Shown: positions 45,824-55,402, counted from the stretch's first letter. The stretch: 56,954 nt of DNA from an uncultured Ferrimonas sp. (GCF_947489035.1 NZ_CANLCI010000031.1:1-56954); one strand, 5' to 3'. Program-made: numbers and translations. The notes: generated from the letters alone by a model not told the origin.

Positions 45824-47353
45824 ATGACAAATAACACACAACAAGCGCGCCGCCGCTTTCTTAAAGGGCTGGGTGTTGCCGGCGCGGTTGCTGCTGCACC
45901 GATGGCTGCACCAGCGTTGGCTTCCTCTATGCGCTCTGATGGCGTTAAGTGGGACAAAACCGTAGACATCGCCATTATTGGCTCTGGCTTTGCTGGATTG
46001 GCAGCGGGCATTGAAGCCAAGCGCCAGGGTGCGAACAACGTAACCATCTTTGAAAAGATGCCGGTATTTGGCGGCAACTCCGCCATCAACGGCGGCTTGT
46101 ATGCGGCGCCTGCTACGCCGATGCAAAAAGAGAAGGGCGTGCAAGATTCGGTTGAACGCATGGTGGCTGATCAGATGAAAGCGGGCCGTGGCATCGCCGA
46201 TGAAGGCCTGCTGCGTCACGTGGCAGAGCACGCCATGGAAGGGTTGCAACTGGCCATCGACGCCGGTGCTGAGTTCCATCCGTACCTGCAGCAACTGGGC
46301 GGTCACTCGGTACCGCGCACCTACCAAACCTCGGTGTCTTGCGGCGCGGGCATTACTCAGCCACTGCTGAAACAAGCACGCAAAGAGGGCGTAGAAACCA
46401 TCAATCGCATTAAGTTTGATGGCTTTGTGTTGGATAAAGATGGCAAGGTTGAAGGGATCAAACTGAAGCGGGGCTACTACTTCGGCGAAGAAGACAGCGG
46501 CACCGAGTTCTTTGTTCGCGCCACTCGCGGCGTGATCATGGCCACCGGTGGGTTTGCCCAGAACGTGAATCTGCGGATGGCGCAAGATCCAACCCTTACC
46601 GCCGAAGTAGGCTGCACCAACGCCAAAGGCGCCACCGGCGAAGGCATGTTCGAAATGTTCCGTTTAGGCGCCATTCCAGTGCACATGGCGCACATCCAAT
46701 CCGGCCCGTGGGCATCCCCTGATGAAGGCGGGTTCGGCTACGTGTCCAACTACTCGATCTTCAACTTCCCTCACTCCATCGCCATCAACCGCATGACCGG
46801 CGAGCGTTTCATGAACGAAATCGCCGATCGTAAGACCCGTGCCGATGCCGAATTGAACTGTCGCGATGCCGAAGGCAAGCCGCTGCCCCCAATCATGGTC
46901 ACCAGCTGGGAACACGCCAAGCAGCACCCGAACGCCAAGAAGGTGTTGAAGTACGGTGTGGGTTGGAAGTTCGACACCTTGGAAGCGCTGGCTAAGCACT
47001 TTGACGTGCCGCTGAAGCCGCTGCAAGCGCAGATCGAACAGTACAACCAGTACGTTAAGTCCGGCGTTGACGAGCAGTTTGGCAAGAACATGGGCAAAGC
47101 CAAAGGCAAGTACATCCAAGCGCCATTTAGCGTGGTGCGCTTATGGCCAAAGGTGCACTACTGCCAAGGCGGGGTGCAGATCACCAAAGAAGCCAAGGTA
47201 TTGGATTCCTTCACCGGTAAGCCGATCCCGAACCTGTTTGCCGCAGGCGAGGTAACTGGTGGGGTGCATGGGGTTAGCCGTTTGGGTAGCTGTTCTATCC
47301 CAGAGTGTGTGGTGATGGGCATGACCGCCTCTCGCAGCATCATGCAAGCCTAA
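45824..47353 (+). CDS. Tat-exported FAD reductase, flavocytochrome c family without haem domain (predicted acrylate reductase)
   Basis: A 509-residue protein with a twin-arginine signal (RRRFLKGLGVAGAVAAAP). The FAD-binding site is IIGSGFAGLAAG (near 53). Catalytic residues of the fumarate reductase/flavocytochrome c family are present: R328 in GERFMNE, H445 in KVHYCQGG, R486 in VSRLGS. The histidine that binds fumarate's other carboxylate (IQxHP context) is Gly294 here (IQSGP), which argues against fumarate and for a monocarboxylic enoate. No haem or FMN domain is fused; the cytochrome is the next gene, 25 bases downstream. With dddY close by, acrylate is the predicted substrate. Confidence 0.85.
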   Translation: MTNNTQQARRRFLKGLGVAGAVAAAPMAAPALASSMRSDGVKWDKTVDIAIIGSGFAGLAAGIEAKRQGANNVTIFEKMPVFGGNSAINGGLYAAPATPMQKEKGVQDSVERMVADQMKAGRGIADEGLLRHVAEHAMEGLQLAIDAGAEFHPYLQQLGGHSVPRTYQTSVSCGAGITQPLLKQARKEGVETINRIKFDGFVLDKDGKVEGIKLKRGYYFGEEDSGTEFFVRATRGVIMATGGFAQNVNLRMAQDPTLTAEVGCTNAKGATGEGMFEMFRLGAIPVHMAHIQSGPWASPDEGGFGYVSNYSIFNFPHSIAINRMTGERFMNEIADRKTRADAELNCRDAEGKPLPPIMVTSWEHAKQHPNAKKVLKYGVGWKFDTLEALAKHFDVPLKPLQAQIEQYNQYVKSGVDEQFGKNMGKAKGKYIQAPFSVVRLWPKVHYCQGGVQITKEAKVLDSFTGKPIPNLFAAGEVTGGVHGVSRLGSCSIPECVVMGMTASRSIMQA

Positions 47354-47378
47354 CTGACCGATCTAGAGGAATCTCATT

Positions 47379-47765
47379 ATGAAGAAATTATTGACTCTGG
47401 CGGCGGTGCTAAGCCTCGCCTTTGGTGCCCAAGCGGCGGATCTGCAAGCCAGTGACAGCTTGGTAAAAATGGGGCCGAAACTGGGCCGCGATTACCACCA
47501 AATGAACTACGACATGGGCTGTGATTCTTGCCACGACAACGGCCTGCGTGTGCGGCCATCGGATCAGGCTTGTGACAGCTGCCACGACATCGACGAGCTG
47601 GCCAAGGTTACCGCTCGCGCCGGTGATGAAGTGCTGCAAAACCCGCACAACAACCTGCACTACGGCAAAGAGGTGCCTTGTACCGAATGCCACGGTGAGC
47701 ACCAAGCCAAGCCGCCAATGTGCAACAGCTGTCACACCTTTAAATTTGCTGAACATAAGCAGTGA
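47379..47765 (+). CDS. small periplasmic tetrahaem cytochrome c
   Basis: A 128-residue exported cytochrome with a signal peptide (ending AQAA) and four CXXCH sites: CDSCH twice, CTECH and CNSCH, resembling the haem domain of Shewanella flavocytochromes c. It follows the FAD reductase by 25 bases with RBS AGAGGAA, so the two encode a split flavocytochrome: this subunit supplies electrons to the flavoprotein. Confidence 0.93.
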   Translation: MKKLLTLAAVLSLAFGAQAADLQASDSLVKMGPKLGRDYHQMNYDMGCDSCHDNGLRVRPSDQACDSCHDIDELAKVTARAGDEVLQNPHNNLHYGKEVPCTECHGEHQAKPPMCNSCHTFKFAEHKQ

Positions 47766-47841
47766 TAGTGGGTTTAGGGTTGCGTTAACAACAGTGCATT
47801 CATCCTCACTATGGCGTAACCCAAGCACCCATTGAAGAAAG

Positions 47842-47873
47842 GCATCACGGCCGCAACCGTGGTGCTTTTTTTT
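47842..47873 (+). terminator. intrinsic terminator immediately upstream of dddY
   Basis: Stem GCATCACGG/CCGTGGTGC with a CCGCAA loop followed by eight T. It ends 21 bases before the dddY ATG and 77-108 bases after the cytochrome stop. It may end the reductase operon or act as an attenuator for dddY. Confidence 0.85.
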
Positions 47874-47894
47874 ACGAAAAAAGGCATTAATTCG

Positions 47895-49151
47895 ATGAAA
47901 AAATCCCTAATTCTGGCCAGCCTACTGTGCAGTGCTAGCACCCTAGCGGCGGACATTCCTGACTTTTTGGACGCCAACGAAATCAACAACGCCGAGTTTC
48001 ATTGCTTGGGCGAACCACAAACTTACAGCGCCGCAGAGCAGCCGCTGGTGGATACCCTGTGGGCAGAAACCTTGCAGTATTTGGAAGGCTATGCAGTAGC
48101 GCTTTCCAGCACCGATGGCAACTGCCGGAATTCTGATAACACCATGGTGCAAACCAACACCGCCGATCTGCACGGGCCGCAGTACATGTGCATTATGGAT
48201 CAGCGCGATATGCAGCTGATGGTGAAGCACATCTACGCCATCATCAACAACGCCGACAAAGCCAAACAGTGTTTTGGTGCCCGCCAAGATGTGGACTGGA
48301 TCTACAGCCCCGGTGGTGAACTGGAGCAAAGCTCGGCGGTGGCCAAGTGGCTAAACCGCACCACCTTTAGCGAGTTCTTTCAACGCGTAAACACCAATGA
48401 TCAGGTGCGTGAGTTTGGGGCCAATTTCAGCGAAAACTTCAGCAAGATGGTTACCGGCGACGACATCCAGATGCCGAAAGCCTTTCCGTTTGATGTGTCC
48501 GCCAACGCCTTGCCAAACCTGTGGGCTTCGGTGGGGTGGTTCCCGATGTACGCCGCCGATTCCGAACGCAATCAGCGCAACTTCGATAAAACCCGTGGCA
48601 ACTACGCCTACGCCGAAGTGTTAGGTCATTGGGGCTTGCTGCGCATTGATTCCATTAACGACGAAAAAGTGGGGGCCGAAGTGGGTATGGTGGCGCAGCG
48701 GATCGACTCGTTCTATCCCTACCATAACCACGCCATCAGCGAGATCTACTACACCATCCGTGAACCCGCCTGCACCAACGAGTTTAAAAACTTCGCCCTG
48801 CGGGAAAACAGCCCACTGGTGCAGACCGTCAGCGAAACCGACACCATTCGTGAAGTGGAATTCGACGCCGGCATGGCCAACGAACACCTGTTTTGGGCGT
48901 CCACCTCCCCAAGCAAAGATGACTTGATCTACTTCCACCCCAACACCATTCACGCCTTTGAATACGCCGGTGCCGATTGCCACGCGCAGCCACAACAAAA
49001 GGCGATTGTGACGGTATGGGCGCGCTCTAATGCCCACGATAAGCGCAACGATTACGGCACCACTCGCCTGTGTGAATCCGCCGCTACGCCAAACACCCCG
49101 GCGCTGCGCGGCGCGAAGATCCGCTGTGATCTGACCAAGACCAAGTACTAA
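47895..49151 (+). CDS. dddY: DddY-like periplasmic DMSP lyase
   Basis: A 418-residue exported protein (signal peptide MKKSLILASLLCSASTLAA). The cupin-type metal site reads YHNHAISEIYY: H277, H279 and E283, with the predicted catalytic Y285, and the distal ligand H353 in NTIHAFEY. This HxHx4ExY pattern, the spacing to the last histidine, the length of about 400 and the export signal all match DddY, which cleaves dimethylsulfoniopropionate to dimethyl sulfide and acrylate in the periplasm. ATG at 47895 with AAGG at spacing ten. It stands just downstream of a terminator and next to a predicted acrylate-reducing chain. Confidence 0.88.
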   Translation: MKKSLILASLLCSASTLAADIPDFLDANEINNAEFHCLGEPQTYSAAEQPLVDTLWAETLQYLEGYAVALSSTDGNCRNSDNTMVQTNTADLHGPQYMCIMDQRDMQLMVKHIYAIINNADKAKQCFGARQDVDWIYSPGGELEQSSAVAKWLNRTTFSEFFQRVNTNDQVREFGANFSENFSKMVTGDDIQMPKAFPFDVSANALPNLWASVGWFPMYAADSERNQRNFDKTRGNYAYAEVLGHWGLLRIDSINDEKVGAEVGMVAQRIDSFYPYHNHAISEIYYTIREPACTNEFKNFALRENSPLVQTVSETDTIREVEFDAGMANEHLFWASTSPSKDDLIYFHPNTIHAFEYAGADCHAQPQQKAIVTVWARSNAHDKRNDYGTTRLCESAATPNTPALRGAKIRCDLTKTKY

Positions 49152-49188
49152 ACCCTTGTACTAGGATTAGCGATTAACGCTAAGGCAA

Positions 49189-49217
49189 CGGCGCAATTGA
49201 TCCCTGCAAGGATTGCG
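49189..49217 (+). terminator. hairpin after dddY
   Basis: Arms GCGCAAT/ATTGCGC enclose a 15-base loop 38 bases after the dddY stop, with T6 further on at 49230. It probably contributes to termination together with the stronger terminator at 49247. Confidence 0.5.
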
Positions 49218-49246
49218 CGGTTGCCGCGGTTTTTTAGCAGTATTAA

Positions 49247-49285
49247 CAACAAAGGCCACCGAAATCGGTGGCCTTTGTTGTTTTT
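49247..49285 (+). terminator. intrinsic terminator downstream of dddY
   Basis: Stem ACAAAGGCCACCG/CGGTGGCCTTTGT with an AAAT loop and T5. Confidence 0.9.
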
Positions 49286-49291
49286 GCAAGG

Positions 49292-49790
49292 TGTTGCTGT
49301 TGTAGGTTGAATTAGCCGCAGGCGTAATCCAACGATTTTATGGTTTGGCGTGGTTGGGTTTGGTGTGGTCGGGTTTGATGTGGTGTGTTGTGGCTGTCAC
49401 GTTACGCCGAAAAGCGCGGCTAACGTGACCTACGCGGCTGTTGTAGGTTGAATTAGCCGCAGGCGTAATCCAACGATTTTATGGTTGGGTGTGGTTGGGT
49501 TTGGTGTGGTGTGTTGTGGCTGTCACGTTACGCCGAAAAGCGCGGCTAACGTGACCTACGCGGCTGTTGTAGGTTGAATTAGCCGTAGGCGTAATCCAAC
49601 GAGTTTATGGTGTGGTTTGGTGTGGTTGGGTTTGGTGTGGCTGTCACGTTACGCCGAAAAGCGCGGCTAACGTGACCTACGCGGCTGTTGTAGGTTGAAT
49701 TAGCCGCAGGCGTAATCCAACGAGTTTATGGTTGGGTGTGGTTGGGTGTGGTTGGGTGTGGTTTGGTTCGGTGTGGTGCGGCCATGTGAA
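49292..49790. repeat. four-unit array of palindrome-containing repeats
   Basis: Units begin GTAGGTTGAATTAGCC at 49302, 49443, 49569 and 49690 (spacings 141, 126, 121). Each has an imperfect palindrome (arms GTTGAATTAGCC and GGCGTAATCCAAC), then a variable G/T-rich stretch built from TGGTTGGGTGTGG-like words. A second palindrome, repeated three times, has arms GTCACGTTA and TAACGTGAC. No open frame crosses it. The unit length varies because the G/T-rich part expands and contracts. Confidence 0.92.
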
Positions 49791-49824
49791 TTTGGCTCAA
49801 CAATTAACGAAGACACAGCCTAAG

Positions 49825-49852
49825 AAAAGGCCACCCCCAAATGGGTGGCCTT
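49825..49852 (-). terminator. terminator of the first ndh gene
   Basis: Stem AAGGCCACC/GGTGGCCTT; on the minus strand it is followed by TTCTTAGG. It lies about 95 bases past the stop at 49948. Confidence 0.75.
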
Positions 49853-49947
49853 AGGTTGTGTTTGCAGGGTGCAGCTGTCCTCTGGCCACGGTTCTAGCCG
49901 CAGGCGTCAACCTGCAACGTTGTGGCGTGGCGGCGGAGCACTTGCTG

Positions 49948-51237
49948 TTACCACAGCTTCAGCTGGGGGCGCAGCCAAGATTGGATGCCGCAACTGAGCA
50001 GCATCAAACTGCCTTTGATTGGCCCATGCATGGTTAACAGGTGGCGCCGATACAGCGACGCGTACACCAGCCGTGCTGGCGCACCGGCCACCTGCAAGCC
50101 GCCGCACCAATGGGAGAACATATTGCCGACGGTTGTGAAGCGCGCCAAGTTAACAAAGCTGCCCAGATCTTTATAAACGTAGCGTTTTAACGGCGCTTGC
50201 GGGTTGCGTAATAGCGCCATCAGGTTATCGCCCACCAGCAGCGCCATCTGCCGTGCCGTTTGCCCTCGTGGCGGTAAGAAGCTGCCATCGTTTTGGGGCA
50301 CCGCGGCGCAGTCGCCAAAGGCAAAGATCCGAGCATCGCTGTGGCTTTGGCCATTATCAGCCACCAACAGTTGATTGTTGCGATTTACCTTTAGACCCAA
50401 ACTGGCCAGCACCTCTGGTGCCTTCACGCCAGCTGCCCATAGGGTTAAATCGGTGTCGATCGATTCGCCGTTCTTGGTGTGCACACTGTGTGGATTCACT
50501 TGGGTGACGATGGTATTGGTGCGTACGCTCACGCCAATTTCCAAGAGCTTGTCGTGCACGGATTGGCGCAGCGTGGATTTAGGCAAGGCGGGCATAACCG
50601 AATCCGAAGCTTCGATCAGGGTGATCTGCAGAAGCTGTTCGTCGATGTTATAGCCATAGCCTTTAAGGGCATGAGCCATGTGGTGCATTTCGGCGGCCAT
50701 TTCGACCCCAGTGGCACCGGCCCCCACAATCGCCATCTTCATTTGCCCTTGGCGCTGGCCGTTGGCGTGCTGCATAAATTGGTGCTGGATCCGTTCGCGC
50801 AGGGTCATGGCTTGGCTGGTTAAATCCAGCGAATAGGCATGCTGCTTGACCCCATCGATCCCAAAGTCGTTACTGACTGCGCCAATGCCCAGCACCAGAT
50901 AATCGTATTCCAGCTCGAGCTCGGTTAATACCGTTGCGCCGTTGCTGTTGTATAACGGCGCTAGGGTGATGGTTTGCGTGTTACGGTTTAACCCGGTTAG
51001 CGCCCCTTGCTGAAACAGATAGCCGTTGTGGGCGCCATGCACTTGGTAGTCAATGGCGTTCACCCCTTCATCTAAGCTGCCGGTGGCCAGTTCGTGCAGC
51101 AATGGTTTCCAAATATGGTGGCTGCTGACGTCCACTAAGGTGATCTGCGCTCGCCCTTTTTTACCCAGCTTGTTGCCCAGTTTTTTGACGAGTTCCATGC
51201 CGCCGGCTCCACCACCGACAACGACGATTTTTTTCAT
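49948..51237 (-). CDS. ndh: type II NADH dehydrogenase (copy 1)
   Basis: A 429-residue membrane-associated flavoprotein that oxidises NADH and reduces quinone without pumping protons. Two Rossmann motifs: VVVGGGAGGMELVKKLG at the N terminus and MAIVGAGATGVEMAAEM near residue 180. ATHELATGSLDEG and FGDCAAV regions match E. coli Ndh. I start at the ATG at 51237; an in-frame TTG lies at 51249. It shares length and most motifs with the copy at 51821. Confidence 0.93.
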   Translation of the reverse strand: MKKIVVVGGGAGGMELVKKLGNKLGKKGRAQITLVDVSSHHIWKPLLHELATGSLDEGVNAIDYQVHGAHNGYLFQQGALTGLNRNTQTITLAPLYNSNGATVLTELELEYDYLVLGIGAVSNDFGIDGVKQHAYSLDLTSQAMTLRERIQHQFMQHANGQRQGQMKMAIVGAGATGVEMAAEMHHMAHALKGYGYNIDEQLLQITLIEASDSVMPALPKSTLRQSVHDKLLEIGVSVRTNTIVTQVNPHSVHTKNGESIDTDLTLWAAGVKAPEVLASLGLKVNRNNQLLVADNGQSHSDARIFAFGDCAAVPQNDGSFLPPRGQTARQMALLVGDNLMALLRNPQAPLKRYVYKDLGSFVNLARFTTVGNMFSHWCGGLQVAGAPARLVYASLYRRHLLTMHGPIKGSLMLLSCGIQSWLRPQLKLW

Positions 51238-51292
51238 AATAGGATCCAATAAGAGTGTGCCTGCTGGCAGGAAATAGGGGGGAACGAGTGGC

Positions 51293-51613
51293 TTAGTGGC
51301 CGTGACTGAGGTTGATCAGCATCACACCAGCGGCGATCAGCAGCATGCCCAGCCAGACATTGGCATCAAGGTGTTGCCGATAGATCAGCGTTGACATCAG
51401 GGTAACGGCAACGATAGCCAAGCCCGCCCACAGGGCATGCACAATGCCCACGGGCATCCCTTTCATCGCTTGGCTTAAAAACAGAAAGGCGGATAAGTGG
51501 CCAACCAACACCAGTGCGGCCGGGATCGGCCGACTAAAGCCATCGGTGGCCTTCAGTGCCACATGGGATAGGGCTTCGGCGGCAACGCCAAGTAACAGGA
51601 ACAACCAACTCAT
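51293..51613 (-). CDS. SMR-family (EmrE/SugE-like) small multidrug/guanidinium-type transporter
   Basis: A 106-residue protein with four helices. The membrane glutamate expected near position 14 is in GVAAEALSHVALK, and the HALWAGLAIVAVT segment matches the third helix of EmrE with its conserved tryptophan. ATG at 51613. Its upstream region is nearly identical to the adhC promoter (see that entry), suggesting a role in aldehyde or amine stress instead of general drug efflux. Its orientation and place between the two ndh genes are noted. Confidence 0.88.
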   Translation of the reverse strand: MSWLFLLLGVAAEALSHVALKATDGFSRPIPAALVLVGHLSAFLFLSQAMKGMPVGIVHALWAGLAIVAVTLMSTLIYRQHLDANVWLGMLLIAAGVMLINLSHGH

Positions 51614-51640
51614 CAATCTGCCTTTGCCAATTCGTGTTTG

Positions 51641-51721
51641 ATGGCGGCCATTATATTGATGTGGTGGAAGATGATAATCGCCCCCTTTTGCAAATTACTT
51701 TTACCAAATGGTAATAATAAG
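51641..51721 (-). promoter_or_regulatory. SMR gene promoter/operator, duplicate of the adhC control region
   Basis: On the minus strand: an inverted repeat TTAC-N6-GTAA followed by AAGTAAT, then TTATCA, a 16-base spacer and a perfect -10 box TATAAT, 28 bases before the gene-proximal end of the block. It aligns without gaps to 55403-55485, with identical blocks at CCATTATATTGATG, ATGATAAT, AAATTACTTTTAC and GTAATAAT. Confidence 0.8.
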
Positions 51722-51761
51722 CAACGAGCTAGTAAGGCAGGACAACCGCAGGGGGAAACCG

Positions 51762-51788
51762 CAACCGCCGCCCATTGGGCGGCGGTTG
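51762..51788 (-). terminator. hairpin after the second ndh gene
   Basis: A perfect stem CAACCGCCGCCC/GGGCGGCGGTTG with an ATT loop 33 bases past the stop at 51821. It lacks a clear U tract on the minus strand, so termination is uncertain. Confidence 0.55.
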
Positions 51789-51820
51789 TTCGGCAGCGAT
51801 AAGCAAGGTCATGGCCGTGG

Positions 51821-53110
51821 TTACCACAACTTCAACTGGGGGCGCAGATAACGCTGCATGCCGTTAAGCGCCAGCATGAACACCCCTTTGACAGGGCCGT
51901 GCATGGTCCACAGATGGCGACGATACAGCGACGCGTACACAAAGCGAGCCGGGCCACCCACCACCGCTAATCCGCCACGGAAACAAGAGAACAGATTGCC
52001 GACGGTTGAAAAGCGCGACAGGTTTACGATCGACCCTAAGTCTTGGTAAACGTACTCTTGCAGTGGTGTGGATTCACCGCGGTGCAGGCTGATCAGGTTG
52101 TTGGCCACCACCAGCGCCATCTGCCGTGCGGTTTGCGCCCGTGGTGGCGCAAAGCTGCCATCGGGCTGAGGAACGGCAGCGCAATCGCCAAAGGCAAAAA
52201 TACGTTCGTCGCTGTGGCTGCGGCCATTGCCGTGCACCAGCACTTGGTTGGCGCGGTTGATGTCGAGCCCCAGCTCTTGCATCACCTCTGGGGCTTTTAC
52301 CCCAGCGGCCCACAGGATCAGATCCGCATCGATAAAGGTGCCATCTTTGGTGGCCAAACCGGCTTCGCGTACTTCGGTCACAAAGGTGTTGGTGCGCACG
52401 GTCACGCCCAGCTCCAGCAGCTTGTTGTGCACCGCTTGGCGCAAACTGGCTTTGGGCAGGGTAGGCATCACCGAATCGGACGCTTCAACGATGGTGATGT
52501 TAAGCAGATCGTCACTGATGTTGTAGCCGTAGTCGCGCAGGGTTTTGGCCATGTGGTGCAGCTCGGCTGACATCTCGACCCCGGTGGCACCGGCGCCCAC
52601 AATGGCCATGTTCAAACGGCCGCTGCGCTGGCCGTGGGCGTGTTGGATAAACAGGGTTTTAATGCGTTCACGCAGGCTCATGGCGCTGCTGATCAGATCC
52701 AGCGAATGGCTGTATTGGCGCACGCCAGGGGTGCCAAAGTCGTTGGTTACGGCACCAATGCCCAGCACGAGGTAGTCGTAACTCAGTTCGCGGGCGGGCA
52801 ACACTTGTTGTCCGGCGGCGTCCAGCAGTGGCGCCAGGGTAATTTTGCGGGCGGCTTTATCCAGCCCAATTAGGCTGCCTTGCTGGTAGCGATAGCCGTT
52901 GTGGGCACCATGCACTTGGTAGTCGATGGCGTTGATCCCTTCATCCAAGCTGCCGGTAGCCAGTTCGTGCAGCAACGGTTTCCAGATGTGATGGCTGCTG
53001 ACGTCAACCAAGGTGATCTCGGCACTGCCTTGCTTACCCAGCTTGTTGCCCAGCTTTTTAACCAGCTCCATGCCGCCGGCGCCGCCGCCAATCACCACAA
53101 TCTTATCCAT
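51821..53110 (-). CDS. ndh: type II NADH dehydrogenase (copy 2)
   Basis: A 429-residue paralogue of the gene at 49948, same length and same strand. Rossmann motifs VVIGGGAGGMELVKKLG and MAIVGAGATGVEMSAEL, then the FGDCAAV segment. ATG at 53110 has GGAG at spacing six; the frame extends upstream to 53149 without a better start. Upstream, GTAACTAAATTACAC contains a short inverted repeat that might be an operator. Two NADH dehydrogenases could be expressed under different conditions. Confidence 0.93.
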   Translation of the reverse strand: MDKIVVIGGGAGGMELVKKLGNKLGKQGSAEITLVDVSSHHIWKPLLHELATGSLDEGINAIDYQVHGAHNGYRYQQGSLIGLDKAARKITLAPLLDAAGQQVLPARELSYDYLVLGIGAVTNDFGTPGVRQYSHSLDLISSAMSLRERIKTLFIQHAHGQRSGRLNMAIVGAGATGVEMSAELHHMAKTLRDYGYNISDDLLNITIVEASDSVMPTLPKASLRQAVHNKLLELGVTVRTNTFVTEVREAGLATKDGTFIDADLILWAAGVKAPEVMQELGLDINRANQVLVHGNGRSHSDERIFAFGDCAAVPQPDGSFAPPRAQTARQMALVVANNLISLHRGESTPLQEYVYQDLGSIVNLSRFSTVGNLFSCFRGGLAVVGGPARFVYASLYRRHLWTMHGPVKGVFMLALNGMQRYLRPQLKLW

Positions 53111-53254
53111 CTTCTGCTCCGTCGCTGTGCGTGTAACTAAATTACACAAAGTTGCTGTATCTGCCGCTAAGGCTAGAGCATTATGAAAGTTAATTACAGG
53201 TGGAGGAAAAACGGTCAGCGAGCAAGAAGTGCGCGTTGCGGCTTAGTTAGCATA

Positions 53255-53283
53255 AAAAAACGCCACCGTTAAGGCAGCGTTTT
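53255..53283 (-). terminator. terminator of fghA
   Basis: On the minus strand the stem AACGCTGCC/GGTGGCGTT with a small loop is followed by T7. It lies 19 bases past the fghA stop. Confidence 0.75.
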
Positions 53284-53301
53284 GGGCAGAACCGATGGCG
53301 C

Positions 53302-54150
53302 TTAGGCTGTTACTAAGTGGCTTGCGTGGAAGCGCAAATGGGCTTCGATAAAGCTGGCGATAAAGTAATAGCTGTGGTCGTAACCGTCGTGACGGTGCAA
53401 CGTTAGTGGGTAGCCGCTAACCTCGGCAGCCTGCTGCAGCGCCTGTGGTTGCAGCTGCTCGGGCAAGAAGTTGTCGCCGTCGCCCTGATCCACCAAGGCG
53501 GGCAGTTGCGTCTGATTGGCGCTGGCGGCCATCAGCTTACAGCTGTCGTATTGCGCCCATGCGGCGGGGTTGTCGCCCAAGTAAGCGGTGAACGCTTTTT
53601 GACCCCAAGGCACATCCGAAGGATTTACGATTGGGCTAAACGCCGAAACCGATTGGTAACGTTCGGGATTACGCAGGGCGATCATTAATGCACCGTGACC
53701 GCCCATGGAGTGGCCGGCGATGGCGCGTTGCTGGGTTACGGGAAACTGAGCTTCGATCAAAGCAGGCAGCTCGTTGACGACGTAATCGTACATCTGAAAG
53801 TGCTGCTGCCACGGCGCTTGGGTGGCGTTAACGTAAAAGCCTGCGCCTTGGCCTAAGTCGTAACCGTCGTCGTTAGCCACGTGGTCGCCACGGGGGCTGG
53901 TGTCTGGGGCAACAATGGCGATGCCTAACTCGGCGGCGATGCGGTGAGCACCGGCTTTTTGCATGAAGTTTTCGTCGCTGCAGGTTAAGCCCGATAACCA
54001 GTACAGCACTGGCACCGCTTGGGTTTGCGCTTGCGGTGGCAGGTAGATGGCAAAGCGCATGTCGCCGTTTACGGCGCGGCTGCGATGTTGGTATTGCTTG
54101 TGCCAGCCGCCAAAGCTTTTAGCGGCAGACAAATGAGTAATGTCTTGCAT
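53302..54150 (-). CDS. fghA: S-formylglutathione hydrolase
   Basis: A 282-residue serine esterase of the esterase D family that releases formate from S-formylglutathione. Nucleophile in [10 protein letters not shown], acid in [12 protein letters not shown], histidine in GYDHSYYF; the loop [18 protein letters not shown] is typical. ATG at 54150 with AGGA upstream is preferred over the ATG at 54168. Second step of the glutathione-dependent formaldehyde pathway, downstream of adhC. Confidence 0.95.
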   Translation of the reverse strand: MQDITHLSAAKSFGGWHKQYQHRSRAVNGDMRFAIYLPPQAQTQAVPVLYWLSGLTCSDENFMQKAGAHRIAAELGIAIVAPDTSPRGDHVANDDGYDLGQGAGFYVNATQAPWQQHFQMYDYVVNELPALIEAQFPVTQQRAIAGHSMGGHGALMIALRNPERYQSVSAFSPIVNPSDVPWGQKAFTAYLGDNPAAWAQYDSCKLMAASANQTQLPALVDQGDGDNFLPEQLQPQALQQAAEVSGYPLTLHRHDGYDHSYYFIASFIEAHLRFHASHLVTA

Positions 54151-54185
54151 GGGGGTTCCTGAAAACATGGCCGTTGAAACAATAA

Positions 54186-54206
54186 CGCCCCAGCAAGACT
54201 GGGGCG
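54186..54206 (-). promoter_or_regulatory. hairpin between adhC and fghA (attenuator or partial terminator)
   Basis: Stem CGCCCCAG/CTGGGGCG with loop CAAGA; on the minus strand the tail is TTATTGTTTC. It lies in the short gap between adhC and fghA and could lower fghA relative to adhC. Confidence 0.65.
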
Positions 54207-54224
54207 CTAATGGTAAGTACGGGC

Positions 54225-55373
<1,149 letters not shown>

Positions 55374-55402
55374 TTAACTGGTAAGCAACGGGGGTTGCTT
55401 CA

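Noticed and set aside
45824..47353. Calling the flavoprotein a respiratory fumarate reductase
   Set aside because: The histidine needed to hold fumarate's second carboxylate is replaced by glycine in the IQSGP motif, and the gene sits beside a DMSP lyase.
49292..49790. CRISPR array
   Set aside because: The repeated part is long and palindromic, units vary in length, and the variable parts are low-complexity G/T runs, not unique spacers; no cas genes are present.
51241..51249. An upstream TTG start adding four residues to the first ndh gene
   Set aside because: The ATG at 51237 gives the canonical short N terminus before the first Rossmann motif and matches the paralogue exactly in length.
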